Notes: generated by a model not told the origin, from the sequence alone. Shown: positions 28,301 through 37,594, counted from the first letter of the stretch. The stretch is DNA of 64,000 nucleotides from Oceanobacillus sojae (GCF_900162665.1 NZ_LT727811.1:66063-130062), one strand, 5' to 3'. Numbers and translations are program-made.

Positions 28301-30319
28301 ATGAAATCATTAAAAGAACTGCGCCTGATCTACAAGCTGATTGGCGGTATCATTTTACTGATGATAGCCGGAATATTAGCGATCTACTTATTAGCCTATT
28401 TGATGGGACCGCCAAATCTCAGTAATCAATCCCCTGCTGTTTTTTATGATCAGGAGGGAGAAATTATTGAAGACAGCTTTGGGGATTCTTATGAATGGGT
28501 TTCTTTAGACAATATAGATCCTTCTGCTATTCAGGCAACTCTGGTTATTGAAGATAATCGTTTCTTTGATCATAACGGTCTTGATTTCATTCGTATTGCA
28601 AAATCATTATTGAATAATTTTGTTTCCGGCTCGTTGAAAGAAGGAGCCAGCACCATCACACAGCAATACGCAAGAAATCTCTATCTATCTCCAGAAAAGA
28701 CCTGGTCCCGTAAGCTGCAGGAAGCTTTTTATGCCATTCGTTTAGAAATGTTTTATTCTAAGGAGGAAATTTTGGAGGGCTATATGAACACCATCTATTA
28801 CGGGCATGGCGCTCATGGAATTGAAGCCGCGAGCAATTATTTTTTTGGAAAGTCTGCTGTGCAGCTGTCTTTGGCAGAAGCAAGTATGCTGGCGGGAGTT
28901 CCAAAGGGACCGACCTATTATTCCCCATTAAATAATTTGGAGAAAGCCACTGACAGACAGCAGCTTATTCTTAAAAGAATGCTTGATAACGGGATTATTT
29001 CTGAGGCGGATTATAATACAGCAATAAATGAAAAATTAAATTATCAAGAACAGGCTCCTGTTGAGGAATCGGCATCCTTTTTTAAGGACCAGGCATTAAA
29101 AGAAGCCGCAAAGATTTTAAATAAAGATGTAGAAGAGGTAAAACTTGGCGGTTATCAGATCCATACGACATTAAACAGGGGTTATCAGCAGGAAATGGAA
29201 GCAGCAGCTGCCCGAATCATCGATAAAGAGAGCGACTTGGAAGCTGCCGGCATTTCCATTGTTCCGCAAACTGGCGAAGTAGCAGCAATGGTCGGCGGAA
29301 TCGATTATCATGCCAGCAGCTACAACCGGGCCGTCGATGCCAAAAGGATGCCAGGCTCTACCTTTAAACCAATATTATATTATGCTGCTTTAGAAAACGG
29401 TTATACAGCCAGTACAGCTTTAACCAGCGAAGCAACGACATTTCAGCTTTCTGACGGTTCTACGTATCAGCCAAGTAATTTTAACGGGTACTATGCAGAT
29501 GCGCCAATTACACTTGCTCAGGCAATTGCATTATCAGATAACATTTACGCTGTGAAAACAGCGCTTTATGTAGGCGGGGACCGTTTTATAGAAGCAGCGA
29601 AAAAATTCGGGATTGAAAGTGATTTAAACTCGGTTCCTTCCTTAGCGCTTGGCACTTCTTCTGTTTCTGTAATTGAGTTGACAAATGCGTATGCCCGTCT
29701 TGCAAACGGAGGAAATGCAGTCACTCCTTATCTGATCGAGGAAATTACAGATGCCAGCGGAAAATCCCTTTACTCACATAAACCAGAGGAGGGGAAGCCG
29801 GTGCTGGATGAGAAAAAAACTTTTATTCTGACACAGCTACTTACGGGAATGTTTGACGAAACGTTAAACGGATATACGAGCGTCACTGGAGCAAATGTAA
29901 AAAATCAGCTGACTGATATCTATGCCGGCAAATCTGGAACAACTGACTTTGACAGCTGGATGGTCGGCTACAGCCCTGTTATCTCTACCGGCATCTGGGT
30001 GGGTTATGATGATCACCGGGAGATGACTAATGTAGCAGAAGCTGCTTTCTCAAAAGAAATATGGGCAGACTATATGGAAAAAATTGATGATGATGAAAAA
30101 AATGTTTTCCCAATGCCTTCTGGTGTTGTCGGTCTTCCAATCGATCCTGTCAGCGGGCTGCGGGCAGATGTAAGCTGTGAAAAAAGCAGAATTATGTTTT
30201 ATGAAAAAGGCACGGAACCGCTTGGATACTGTCATCGTGATGAAGCAGAGCAGCAGGAGGAAGAAATAGATGATCCGGACAGAGGGGTTTTGGAAAAGTG
30301 GTTTGAAAAGTTATTCTGA
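28301..30319 (+). CDS. pbpG: Class A penicillin-binding protein (transglycosylase/transpeptidase), PbpG-like
   Basis: 672 aa. One N-terminal transmembrane anchor (residues about 14-37), then the glycosyltransferase domain (catalytic Glu in VIEDNRFFDHNGLD, and GASTITQQYARNLYL) and the transpeptidase domain with SxxK in MPGSTFKP, SDN in ALSDNIYA and KSGT in AGKSGTTDFDSWM. In B. subtilis the pbpG neighbour of ywiB/ywhD is expressed in the forespore and acts in germ-cell-wall synthesis. The spermidine genes speE/speB found there in B. subtilis are absent here. Confidence 0.95.
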   Translation: MKSLKELRLIYKLIGGIILLMIAGILAIYLLAYLMGPPNLSNQSPAVFYDQEGEIIEDSFGDSYEWVSLDNIDPSAIQATLVIEDNRFFDHNGLDFIRIAKSLLNNFVSGSLKEGASTITQQYARNLYLSPEKTWSRKLQEAFYAIRLEMFYSKEEILEGYMNTIYYGHGAHGIEAASNYFFGKSAVQLSLAEASMLAGVPKGPTYYSPLNNLEKATDRQQLILKRMLDNGIISEADYNTAINEKLNYQEQAPVEESASFFKDQALKEAAKILNKDVEEVKLGGYQIHTTLNRGYQQEMEAAAARIIDKESDLEAAGISIVPQTGEVAAMVGGIDYHASSYNRAVDAKRMPGSTFKPILYYAALENGYTASTALTSEATTFQLSDGSTYQPSNFNGYYADAPITLAQAIALSDNIYAVKTALYVGGDRFIEAAKKFGIESDLNSVPSLALGTSSVSVIELTNAYARLANGGNAVTPYLIEEITDASGKSLYSHKPEEGKPVLDEKKTFILTQLLTGMFDETLNGYTSVTGANVKNQLTDIYAGKSGTTDFDSWMVGYSPVISTGIWVGYDDHREMTNVAEAAFSKEIWADYMEKIDDDEKNVFPMPSGVVGLPIDPVSGLRADVSCEKSRIMFYEKGTEPLGYCHRDEAEQQEEEIDDPDRGVLEKWFEKLF

Positions 30320-30349
30320 CCGCATTTAAACACTCCCCCATTTTAAAAA

Positions 30350-30374
30350 AGAAAAAACCCTCTGCTTTGAGGGC
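30350..30374 (-). terminator. Terminator of the FMN reductase gene
   Basis: Minus strand GCCCTC, 6-nt loop, GAGGGT followed by TTTTTC. Confidence 0.7.
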
Positions 30375-30406
30375 AATGATCATATTATTAATTCTTTGAT
30401 ATATTT

Positions 30407-30445
30407 GCAGCATCCTGAAGCGCACATTCCGGATGCTGCTTTTCT
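30407..30445 (+). terminator. Terminator of pbpG
   Basis: GCAGCATCC and GGATGCTGC form a perfect 9-bp stem (15-nt loop) followed by TTTTCTTTT. It sits between convergent genes. Confidence 0.8.
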
Positions 30446-30457
30446 TTTAGAAATTTG

Positions 30458-30994
30458 TCAAACCAGCTCCCGGCTTTTTAATTGTTCTAAAAAATAGTCT
30501 AATTGTTTTTTTGTTCTTGTCAGCATATCATCATCTAAAATTGGATTTTCTCTCGTTTTATCAATTTCACTATCTTGAAAATATAAGCCTTTTAAACTTT
30601 GGCTTTTCAGTGTAGCAAGCAATGGCTTCAAGGCATAATCCAGTGCCAATAAATGAGAGAGGCTCCCTCCTGTCATCACCGGCAGTGAAACGGTCCCCCG
30701 TAAAACATCCTGAGGCATCAGATCAAATAATGCTTTCAGCACTCCTGCGTAGGAAGCTTTATATACAGGAGAACCGACAATAATTCCCTCTGCTTTTTCC
30801 AAATCAGCGGCTATTTCTTTTATTTTCGGACTTTTAAAATTGGCGAATAATAAATCCTCAGCTTCCACGTCCCTGACGGATATATATTTCACAGAAAAAC
30901 CTTTCTGTTCCGCCTGGTCCCCCAAATAATAAAGAATGCGTTCTGACCTGGACAGCGGTGAAGGACTTCCTGATAAAATAACAATTGCGCTCAC
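30458..30994 (-). CDS. ssuE: NADPH-dependent FMN reductase (SsuE/MsuE type)
   Basis: 178-aa flavodoxin-like protein: VILSGSPSPLSRSERIL is the phosphate-binding loop, IIVGSPVYKASYAGVLKAL the flavin-contacting segment and PVMTGGSLSHLLALDYALKPLL the SsuE signature. It should supply reduced FMN to the two flavin monooxygenases encoded upstream. It is last in the minus-strand sulfur-type operon, 109 nt after the monooxygenase, with a 52-bp hairpin repeat in between. Confidence 0.9.
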   Translation of the reverse strand: MSAIVILSGSPSPLSRSERILYYLGDQAEQKGFSVKYISVRDVEAEDLLFANFKSPKIKEIAADLEKAEGIIVGSPVYKASYAGVLKALFDLMPQDVLRGTVSLPVMTGGSLSHLLALDYALKPLLATLKSQSLKGLYFQDSEIDKTRENPILDDDMLTRTKKQLDYFLEQLKSRELV

Positions 30995-31018
30995 ATTTAT
31001 TCTCCTTCCTTTTACAGA

Positions 31019-31070
31019 GGATGTTCAACAAAAATTACTCTGTGAATTTCTTATCACTTTTTGAACATCC
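31019..31070. repeat. 52-bp hairpin of the GTTCAAAAA-ended family
   Basis: GGATGTTCAA (31019-31028) and TTGAACATCC (31061-31070) are perfect inverted repeats. The same ends bound larger elements at 40219-40502 and 59571-59802, so this is probably a minimal deletion derivative. Confidence 0.75.
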
Positions 31071-31102
31071 TTTTTCAAACAAAATTTTATCAATGGGTTT
31101 TC

Positions 31103-32416
31103 CTAATTGTTAATACTTTCTTTTTTAAAACGATTTTCAGGTATTGATAGCCCCAGATTTCCCCGCAGGGTATCACTTTTACCGTTACTCTGAAAGGACC
31201 CCTTCTGCTCCAGCAGCGGAAGTACATGCTTCAGAAAATCATCATATTGTTTTCCTAATACATACATACTGATCACAAATCCATCTGCAGCTTCATTCTC
31301 TACCCATGCAATCATTTTGTCAGCAACCTGCTCATAGGTACCGAAAAATTCATTTCTTGGTGTAGCAACACTTAAGGCAACCTCTCTTAATGTTAAGTTC
31401 CCTTCTTCCGCCCGCTTTTTGATATCATCCGTTGTTGATTGGAAGCTGTTTTTCCCGACATCGCCAATATCCGGGAATGGCTCATCAAGCGGAAATTGAC
31501 TAAAATCAAAATGGTCAAAGAAACGCCCCAAATAGTTGAGAGCTTCCTCGATACTGATTAAATTTTTTATTTCATTATATGTTTCTTCTGCTTCTTCCTC
31601 TGTCGCACCAATGATTGGAGATAGAGCAGGTAAAATTGCAATATCCTCCGGTTTTCTTCCATTTTCTGCAGCCAGTTTTTTCAGCCCGCGATAATATTCC
31701 TGCGAGCTCTCTAACGTGGATTTATTCGTAAAGATGGCTTCCCCGTGTTTTGCTGCAAATTCCATTCCGGTTTTAGACGATCCAGCCTGAAAAATTACCG
31801 GCTGCCCCTGCCTGGAACGATCAATATTTAGCGGACCTTCTGCTTTAAAGAATTCTCCTGAATGATTTAAACGGTGCATCTTTTCCGCATCAAAAAACTG
31901 GCCTGTTTCTCTATTTCTGACAAAGGCATCGTCTTCCCAGGAATCCCATAATCCTTTAACAACATCTAAATATTCATCTGCCATTTGATAACGCAGCTTA
32001 TGCTCTGGATGATTTCCTTTATTAAAATTGGATGCTGTTCCCTCCAGTGGAGAGGTAACGACATTCCAGCCGGCTCTGCCTCCTGATAATTTGTCTAAAG
32101 AGGCAAATTGACGTGCAATATTAAATGGTTCACTATATGTTGTTGAAACAGTTCCCGCTAAGCCGATTTTTTCTGTAACTGCTGCCAAAGCCGATAATAT
32201 TGTTAACGGCTCAAAACGGTTGAGAAAATGTGGAATGGATTTTTCATTAATGTGCAGTCCATCGGCAATAAATACAAAATCCAGTCCGGCCGCTTCTGCT
32301 TTTTTGGTGACAGATATATAATGGTTCAAATTAACACTTGCATCAGCAGGTACTTCCTCTGACTTCCAGGAGTTCATATGTCCTCCTGGTCCTTGTATCA
32401 TTACTCCAAGCTTCAT
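31103..32416 (-). CDS. NtaA/SnaA/DszA-family FMN-dependent monooxygenase
   Basis: 437 aa, luciferase-like TIM barrel of the nitrilotriacetate/alkanesulfonate type. It shows GGHMNSWKSEEVPADASVNL, VFIADGLHINEKS, AGTVSTTYSEPFNIARQFAS, LSGGRAGWNVVTSPLEG and FQAGSSKTGMEFAAKHGEA. B. subtilis YtnJ (CmoJ), in the S-alkyl-cysteine/sulfur ytm-ytn operon, belongs to this family and has the same kind of neighbours. Needs FMNH2 from the adjacent reductase. GGGAGG precedes the ATG. Confidence 0.9.
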   Translation of the reverse strand: MKLGVMIQGPGGHMNSWKSEEVPADASVNLNHYISVTKKAEAAGLDFVFIADGLHINEKSIPHFLNRFEPLTILSALAAVTEKIGLAGTVSTTYSEPFNIARQFASLDKLSGGRAGWNVVTSPLEGTASNFNKGNHPEHKLRYQMADEYLDVVKGLWDSWEDDAFVRNRETGQFFDAEKMHRLNHSGEFFKAEGPLNIDRSRQGQPVIFQAGSSKTGMEFAAKHGEAIFTNKSTLESSQEYYRGLKKLAAENGRKPEDIAILPALSPIIGATEEEAEETYNEIKNLISIEEALNYLGRFFDHFDFSQFPLDEPFPDIGDVGKNSFQSTTDDIKKRAEEGNLTLREVALSVATPRNEFFGTYEQVADKMIAWVENEAADGFVISMYVLGKQYDDFLKHVLPLLEQKGSFQSNGKSDTLRGNLGLSIPENRFKKESINN

Positions 32417-32431
32417 TTCTTTTCTACCTCC

Positions 32432-33229
32432 CTATTGTTCTTCTGCTAAAAAGTCGACATCAAACCATTTTAAAGATATTTCAGAAAATGTTCCGTCTTT
32501 CTTCAATTTTTCAATAGATTGATTAATTTCTTCGATTAACTCCTGATTCTCTTCTGTCTTTTGGAACGGCAGTGCAACCGGCTGATTTCCAAATGGTTCA
32601 TCAACAATCTGGAGCGGAATGTTCCGCTGACTGATCTGCGCCATCAGCTGCTCTCTTCCATAAATAAATCCGTCTACTTTTCCTGTATTAATATCGGTAT
32701 AAGCTACGTCCGCAGATTCATAAATAACTAATTCAAAATCTTCTTCCGGGTAATTTTCTTTTAAAACATTTTCAAAATTGGTTCCTAAAATACTAACTAA
32801 TTCTTTCCCGGCAAGATCATCTAATGATTCTATTTTCGGGTCCTCGCTGGAGGTAGCAACTACTGCTTTTGAATGATAGTACGGATCGGTAAAATCATAT
32901 GCTTCTCCCCGTTCAGGTGTAGCCGCAAAATTAATTGCCGTATCAACCTTCCCAGACTGCAGATTGGCTAAAACACCGTCCCATTCTGTTAAAACCCATT
33001 CCACTTCATAGCCGATATCATCAAAAATGGCATGAAATATATCTACATTGAACCCCACTAACTCTCCATCCTCCTGAAAGGTATGCGGAAACCCGTCTGG
33101 TACTGCTCCGACCTTAATCACCTTCTCTTCTGAAGAATCACTGTCCCCTTCTCCCTGAGCCTCTCCCTGCCCGCAAGCCGCAGTAAGAAGTAAGAAAGCA
33201 ATAGATACAAATAAAATTATTTTTTTCAT
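32432..33229 (-). CDS. Amino-acid ABC transporter substrate-binding lipoprotein
   Basis: 265 aa with a lipoprotein signal (lipobox LTAAC, Cys about residue 20) followed by a family-3 solute-binding domain: GFNVDIFHAIFDDIGYEVEW, AINFAATPERGEAYDFTDPYY and VAYTDINTGKVDGFIYGR. Its ATPase and permease are encoded in the divergent unit at 36.0-37.5 kb, controlled by the same operator. Related to cystine/S-compound binders TcyJ/TcyK of B. subtilis; substrate not proven. Confidence 0.9.
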   Translation of the reverse strand: MKKIILFVSIAFLLLTAACGQGEAQGEGDSDSSEEKVIKVGAVPDGFPHTFQEDGELVGFNVDIFHAIFDDIGYEVEWVLTEWDGVLANLQSGKVDTAINFAATPERGEAYDFTDPYYHSKAVVATSSEDPKIESLDDLAGKELVSILGTNFENVLKENYPEEDFELVIYESADVAYTDINTGKVDGFIYGREQLMAQISQRNIPLQIVDEPFGNQPVALPFQKTEENQELIEEINQSIEKLKKDGTFSEISLKWFDVDFLAEEQ

Positions 33230-33305
33230 TTACTTCCCCCTCTGATTCATTTAAGAACCGTTATATTTGATACAGATTGAAGTCTTCCAGTCGCGTAAAT
33301 ATCTA

Positions 33306-34310
33306 TTAAGCCCGCTCCAGTACCGGAGCTGTCAGCTGCCCTAACAGCTCAAAGGACTCGAAGCGTTTCTTTCTGTCCTGAATCGGTGTATGCAGAATAA
33401 ACGAATTAATTGGGAAGGTATCTGCCAAACGGTCCAGCTCTTTCTTGATGCTATCCGTACTTCCTGCAAGCAGCTCCACTTCCTGTTCCTTCACTTCAAA
33501 GGATTCATCCGTCTGACTCTGGAATAATTCTATTTGCTCAAGGGACTGAACAGAAATAGAACGCCCGCTTTCCAATTGAAGCTTATATATTTTATAATCA
33601 TCTGCTTCTTTTTCTGCTTCTGCTTGGGTTTTTGCCGCAAAAGCAGCAATGGCAAGTGCAAATTCACCCTGTGGATATATGCTGCGATATTCGCTCACTG
33701 CCTCTTGCAGGACGTCATCATTACCGTTTAAAAATCGGGCAAATACAAAATTAGCTCTCTGCTCAGCCGCAAGCCTGGCACTATTTTTACTGGCTCCCAG
33801 AAGATAAACCGGCGGGTTTTTCTTTGGCTCTGGTAAAGCCTTTGCGCCAAATAAAGAATGCCTTTCCGGTAATTGATCAGAAATAAATTTCTGCAGCGTC
33901 TTGAATCGTTCATTAAATGTAATATCAGAGCCTGCTCCCCCATACTGCAGTGCATTTGTTGATAATGAAAAACCGCCGGGAGCTTTCCCAACACCAAGCT
34001 CCACCCGGCCTGACGCCAATGAAGACAGCACTTTAAAATTCTCCGCTACCTTATAAGGGCTGTAATGCTGCAGCATAACGCCTCCAGAACCGATTTTAAT
34101 GGATGATGTTTTGGCTAATAAATAAGAAATAAGCACTTCCGGTGAGCTTCCGGCCAGATCTAGTGATTGGTGATGCTCTGACACCCAAAACCGGTTATAC
34201 CCCCACTCCTCTGCTTTTTGTGCTAATTGCACGGTTGCTTGTAACGCCTCTTCTGCTGTTTCTTCTGAAAAGATAGGACTTTGATCAAGTATTCCCAGCT
34301 TATACCCCAT
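33306..34310 (-). CDS. Luciferase-like (LLM class) flavin-dependent oxidoreductase
   Basis: 334 aa from the ATG at 34310 (GGGGAGAAAGG upstream); an in-frame ATG ten codons earlier lacks spacing. Family pattern: LGILDQSPIFSEETAEEALQ, YNRFWVSEHH, IKIGSGGVMLQHYSPYKVAE and LGVGKAPGGFSL. It resembles the YtmO/YceB-type LLM proteins found with sulfur monooxygenases. First gene of the minus-strand unit under the LysR operator. Confidence 0.88.
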   Translation of the reverse strand: MGYKLGILDQSPIFSEETAEEALQATVQLAQKAEEWGYNRFWVSEHHQSLDLAGSSPEVLISYLLAKTSSIKIGSGGVMLQHYSPYKVAENFKVLSSLASGRVELGVGKAPGGFSLSTNALQYGGAGSDITFNERFKTLQKFISDQLPERHSLFGAKALPEPKKNPPVYLLGASKNSARLAAEQRANFVFARFLNGNDDVLQEAVSEYRSIYPQGEFALAIAAFAAKTQAEAEKEADDYKIYKLQLESGRSISVQSLEQIELFQSQTDESFEVKEQEVELLAGSTDSIKKELDRLADTFPINSFILHTPIQDRKKRFESFELLGQLTAPVLERA

Positions 34311-34439
34311 TCCTTTCTCCCCCCACGTTCTGAATTTCAATTACCTGTACTTCAAAATGCTTTACTGTATTTTCATTATCAACAGCTTAAATTATTTTGA
34401 GTATACCAAGTGTTTTACAATGAATTATAAATTTAATAT

Positions 34440-34519
34440 AGTATAGCATCCTATCAAACTGCCTACAATAGGCGCTGTTATAAATTATTATTAACCTGCT
34501 TATAGGCAAAACCTATAAG
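34440..34519 (-). promoter_or_regulatory. LysR operator and promoter of the monooxygenase operon
   Basis: The palindrome CTTATAGG-5-CCTATAAG covers 34499-34519. On the minus strand a promoter follows: -35 TTGTAG (34468-34463), 17-bp spacer, -10 TATACT (34445-34440). The operator centre is 64 bp from the upstream edge of the -10, about position -76, the usual place of a LysR recognition site. The divergent ABC promoter shows exactly the same geometry. Confidence 0.8.
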
Positions 34520-34577
34520 AAATTATTCAATATTTCGCCGGTCTTGCTTTCTTTCAAGTCATCTTTATTTTTGATTA

Positions 34578-34751
34578 CTATACTATGATGGAAGCATCTT
34601 CACGTTCACATATGTACGGAAATGGAGAAACTTTTTCAATTTTGTATCGTCGAATAATTTCTTTTATCTTAATTTCATTCTTCTGCTTTACGGGGCGACT
34701 CACAACTGCAGAACCGGTAACTTCTTCTGAAGATTTGAATGCGTAGATCAT
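34578..34751 (-). CDS. Possible 57-codon small protein
   Basis: An ATG at 34751 opens a 57-codon frame with a balanced composition (MIYAFKSSEEVTGSAVVSR, then a basic helix KQKNEIKIKEIIRRYKIEKV). The ribosome site is weak (GGGAAATG). It lies antisense to nothing known, between the monooxygenase promoter region and lysR. I do not recognise it; it could be chance. Confidence 0.25.
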   Translation of the reverse strand: MIYAFKSSEEVTGSAVVSRPVKQKNEIKIKEIIRRYKIEKVSPFPYICEREDASIIV

Positions 34752-34753
34752 AG

Positions 34754-34781
34754 TGACATTTCCCAACCTAATGTATATAAT
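34754..34781 (+). promoter_or_regulatory. Promoter of the lysR gene
   Basis: -35 TGACAT (34754-34759), 16-bp spacer, -10 TATAAT (34776-34781), 40 nt before the start codon. Confidence 0.6.
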
Positions 34782-34820
34782 ATTGATAAAATTACTATGA
34801 ATTAGGAGGGTTTTTCGTTT

Positions 34821-35702
34821 ATGAATATTGAAAACATCGAAGCCTTTGTACTGGTAAACCATTTTGGAAGTATCAATAAAGCTTCCCGGGCACTTTTCTT
34901 ATCCCAGCCATCTGTCACCGCAAGAATCCAGTCTTTAGAACGGGAATTAGATACACAGCTCTTTGAACGTGCAGGCAGACAGCTCATCATTACGGAAAAA
35001 GCAAAAGAATTCCTTCCTTATGCAGAGCAGATTATCGAATTCTATAAAACCGGCAAAAAACATTTAAAAACACATGAACTATCCGAACAGATAAGCATCG
35101 GGTGCACACAGCTCGTTTCCAATTATCTGCTTACCAGGGTCATTCCGGCCTTTTCCAAAAGATATCCGCAGGTTCAGGTAAAAGTAATTACAGGCCCCAG
35201 CGAGACAATCCAGCATAAAGTATTAAATAAAGAACTTGACCTTGGTTTTGTCAAAAATGGCGCCCATCCTCTCCTCACTTCTGAAAGAGTGCTTGAAAGT
35301 CCTATTAATCTATTTGTTGAGCCGAATCATCCTTTTGCAGATGCAAGCCTGATTGATATAAACGATTTAGCGAAAGAGACCATTATCTTTTTCGAATGCG
35401 GCTCCCTGGACTGGTCGATGGTGCGCAATCTCTTTCAGAATCTCAGCGTACAGCCGACCATTCAATATGAAGTGGATAATATGGAGCTGGCTAAGGAATT
35501 GATTAGGAGCGGGAATGGGATTGGTTTCTTACCGGAAATCAGTGTACGCAATGAACTTAAACGCCAGGAATTAGTCCATATCAATCTAGATGTCCTGTCC
35601 AATTTATCTTTAAAAACAAATATAGTTTCCTATACAAATGAAAAGCCCGCTTATTATAATGCTTTACTGGAAATCGCCCGGGAAGAAGGAAAAAACAGAT
35701 AA
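34821..35702 (+). CDS. LysR-type transcriptional regulator, YtlI/CysL-like
   Basis: 293 aa. N-terminal winged helix (residues 1-60: IEAFVLVNHFGSINKASRAL, FLSQPSVTARIQSLERELD) and C-terminal co-inducer domain. Its start has TTAGGAGGG. It sits between the monooxygenase/reductase unit and the ABC-transporter unit, whose promoters share one palindrome, so it is the obvious activator of both. B. subtilis YtlI regulates an equivalent sulfur operon; the inducer here is unknown. Confidence 0.9.
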   Translation: MNIENIEAFVLVNHFGSINKASRALFLSQPSVTARIQSLERELDTQLFERAGRQLIITEKAKEFLPYAEQIIEFYKTGKKHLKTHELSEQISIGCTQLVSNYLLTRVIPAFSKRYPQVQVKVITGPSETIQHKVLNKELDLGFVKNGAHPLLTSERVLESPINLFVEPNHPFADASLIDINDLAKETIIFFECGSLDWSMVRNLFQNLSVQPTIQYEVDNMELAKELIRSGNGIGFLPEISVRNELKRQELVHINLDVLSNLSLKTNIVSYTNEKPAYYNALLEIAREEGKNR

Positions 35703-35720
35703 ACTATCAAAGCCTGGAGC

Positions 35721-35884
35721 AGGTGTTCAAAAAAGAGGAGTTCCGGATTTCGAAGATTGAGAAGGCAAGTTTTGTGCAAATAAGAGGAACTCTTCTCACA
35801 TTATAGACCCGCTGCAAGACTCAGCTAATTTATACAGAAGCAATTACTCCCTGCCCAAAACTTTTGATGCCCTTTGAGCACCCT
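35721..35884. repeat. GTTCAAAAA-ended repeat element abutting the ABC operator
   Basis: The left end GGTGTTCAAAAAAG (35722-35735) and the right end CCTTTGAGCACC (35871-35882) are imperfect inverted repeats (10 of 12). The element ends directly next to the LysR operator at 35885. Internal AAGAGGA(G)TTCC-type inverted blocks suggest a folded RNA/DNA structure. No gene inside. Confidence 0.55.
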
Positions 35885-35964
35885 CTTATAGAAACCCTCT
35901 ATAAGAACTTCCTTATATTCCTATAAGAAGCGTTATTGTTAGACGCAAATGCGCGTGATATACT
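35885..35964 (+). promoter_or_regulatory. LysR operator and promoter of the ABC transporter unit
   Basis: Palindrome CTTATAG-7-CTATAAG at 35885-35905 and a shorter one CTTATA...CTATAAG at 35912-35927 (activation-site position). Promoter: -35 TTGTTA (35936-35941), 17-bp spacer, -10 TATACT (35959-35964). Operator centre to -10 edge is 64 bp, as in the divergent unit. Confidence 0.8.
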
Positions 35965-36034
35965 AACCGATAATCTCAAAACCGATTAAATAACTAGGAA
36001 TAGTTAACTTAATAAAAGAAAGGATGAATCACTT

Positions 36035-36817
36035 ATGATAAAGGTTTCAAACTTAAAGAAAAGCTATAAAAACAATCAAGTTTTAAAGGATATCAGCTTT
36101 CATGTTGACGAGGGAGAGGTTGTAGCAATCATCGGTCCCTCCGGTTCAGGGAAATCAACATTACTCCGCTGCCTTAATTTTTTAGAAAACCCCAATGAAG
36201 GACATATTGAAATTGGTGGAGTTTCCGTCGACACCACCAAAGCTGCTAAAAAAGAGATTCATCAATTACGGTTACAAACATCAATGGTTTTTCAGCACTA
36301 TAACCTTTTTAAAAATATTACTGCTTTAAAAAATGTATCCCATCCTTTAAGGGTAACCAAAAAATTAGATAAGAAAAAAGCAGAAGCAATCGGACGCCAT
36401 TTATTGGAACAGGTAGGGTTATCAAATAAAGCAGACCACTACCCTATTTCTCTTTCCGGCGGACAGCAGCAGCGTGTAGGTATTGCCCGCGCACTGGCAG
36501 TGAATCCAAATGCTATTCTATTCGATGAACCTACATCATCCCTTGATCCGGAATGGGTTGGAGAAGTGCTCCGCGTCATATCGGGTATCGCCGACAAGGA
36601 TAAAACAATGATTATTGTCACCCATGAAATGAATTTCGCACGGGAGGTTGCCGACAGGGTCATCTTTATGGATGACGGCTCCATTGTTGAGCAGGGTACA
36701 CCGGAAGAAGTTTTTGATTCCCCTGCAAATGACAGAACGAAAAGATTCTTGCGGGATTATCAAAGACAAATTACAGGGAAGGCAGACAATAAAAATGAGA
36801 GATTTGCTATTGTCTAA
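36035..36817 (+). CDS. Amino-acid ABC transporter ATP-binding protein
   Basis: 260 aa of the polar-amino-acid (GlnQ/TcyN) ATPase family: Walker [10 protein letters not shown], signature [15 protein letters not shown], Walker [14 protein letters not shown], and the H-loop VTHEM. AAAGGATG lies before the ATG. Together with the permease immediately downstream and the lipoprotein at 32.4-33.2 kb it forms an importer, probably for a sulfur-containing amino acid. Confidence 0.93.
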   Translation: MIKVSNLKKSYKNNQVLKDISFHVDEGEVVAIIGPSGSGKSTLLRCLNFLENPNEGHIEIGGVSVDTTKAAKKEIHQLRLQTSMVFQHYNLFKNITALKNVSHPLRVTKKLDKKKAEAIGRHLLEQVGLSNKADHYPISLSGGQQQRVGIARALAVNPNAILFDEPTSSLDPEWVGEVLRVISGIADKDKTMIIVTHEMNFAREVADRVIFMDDGSIVEQGTPEEVFDSPANDRTKRFLRDYQRQITGKADNKNERFAIV

Positions 36818-36850
36818 CTCTTATAATAGAAAAGATGGCGGTGTCCAAAA

Positions 36851-37528
36851 ATGAACTTTAACTTTAAATATATGTTTGAAATTATTCCTGAGCTTCTAAC
36901 CTATGTGCCAGTTACACTTTATATAGCGATTGCTTCCATGATTATTGCTATCATTATTGCTATTTTTCTTTCTTTAATTCTGGTCAACCGGATTCCAGTT
37001 TTGCATCAATTGGCGCTAGTGTATATTTCTTTTTTCCGGGGGACTCCTCCGCTGGTACAGCTGTTAATGATTTATTTCGGGCTGCCGCAACTGCTGCCTT
37101 CATTCAATTCTATTACGGCAATGACAGCGGCAATTCTGGCATTTAGTTTAAATGTTTCCGCATATCTTGCAGAAATTTTCCGGGCAGGATTGGAATCGGT
37201 GGACAAAGGCCAGGCCGAAGCAGCATTGACAACAGGGATGACCTACTCGCAGGCATTAAGATCAATTATTTTGCCACAGGCTGCACGAAATGCTATTCCG
37301 GCCACAGGCAACACATTTCTTGGCTTGCTGAAGAACACCTCCTTAGCGTTTACAATCGGGGTTACTGAATTACTCGCACAAGGAAAACTATTGGCTACAG
37401 CTACGCTTCATTTCTTTGAAGCATACATGGCAGTTGCATTGATTTATTGGGGATTAACTGCTTTATACAGCTGGCTGCAATCCTGGTATGAAAAGAAAAT
37501 CAGCAAAGCATATGTCAGAGAAATTTAA
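36851..37528 (+). CDS. Amino-acid ABC transporter permease
   Basis: 225 aa, HisM/TcyM-type inner-membrane protein with about five helices; ISFFRGTPPLVQLLMIYFGL and the EAA loop (EAALTTGMTYSQALRSIILPQA) are typical. Separated from the ATPase gene by 33 nt. A strong terminator follows. Confidence 0.93.
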   Translation: MNFNFKYMFEIIPELLTYVPVTLYIAIASMIIAIIIAIFLSLILVNRIPVLHQLALVYISFFRGTPPLVQLLMIYFGLPQLLPSFNSITAMTAAILAFSLNVSAYLAEIFRAGLESVDKGQAEAALTTGMTYSQALRSIILPQAARNAIPATGNTFLGLLKNTSLAFTIGVTELLAQGKLLATATLHFFEAYMAVALIYWGLTALYSWLQSWYEKKISKAYVREI

Positions 37529-37594
37529 ACGTCGTTGTCTGGACAGAGCAGGGATGCAGTTATTACGGAGTTGATAATACTGAAATTCCAGAAC

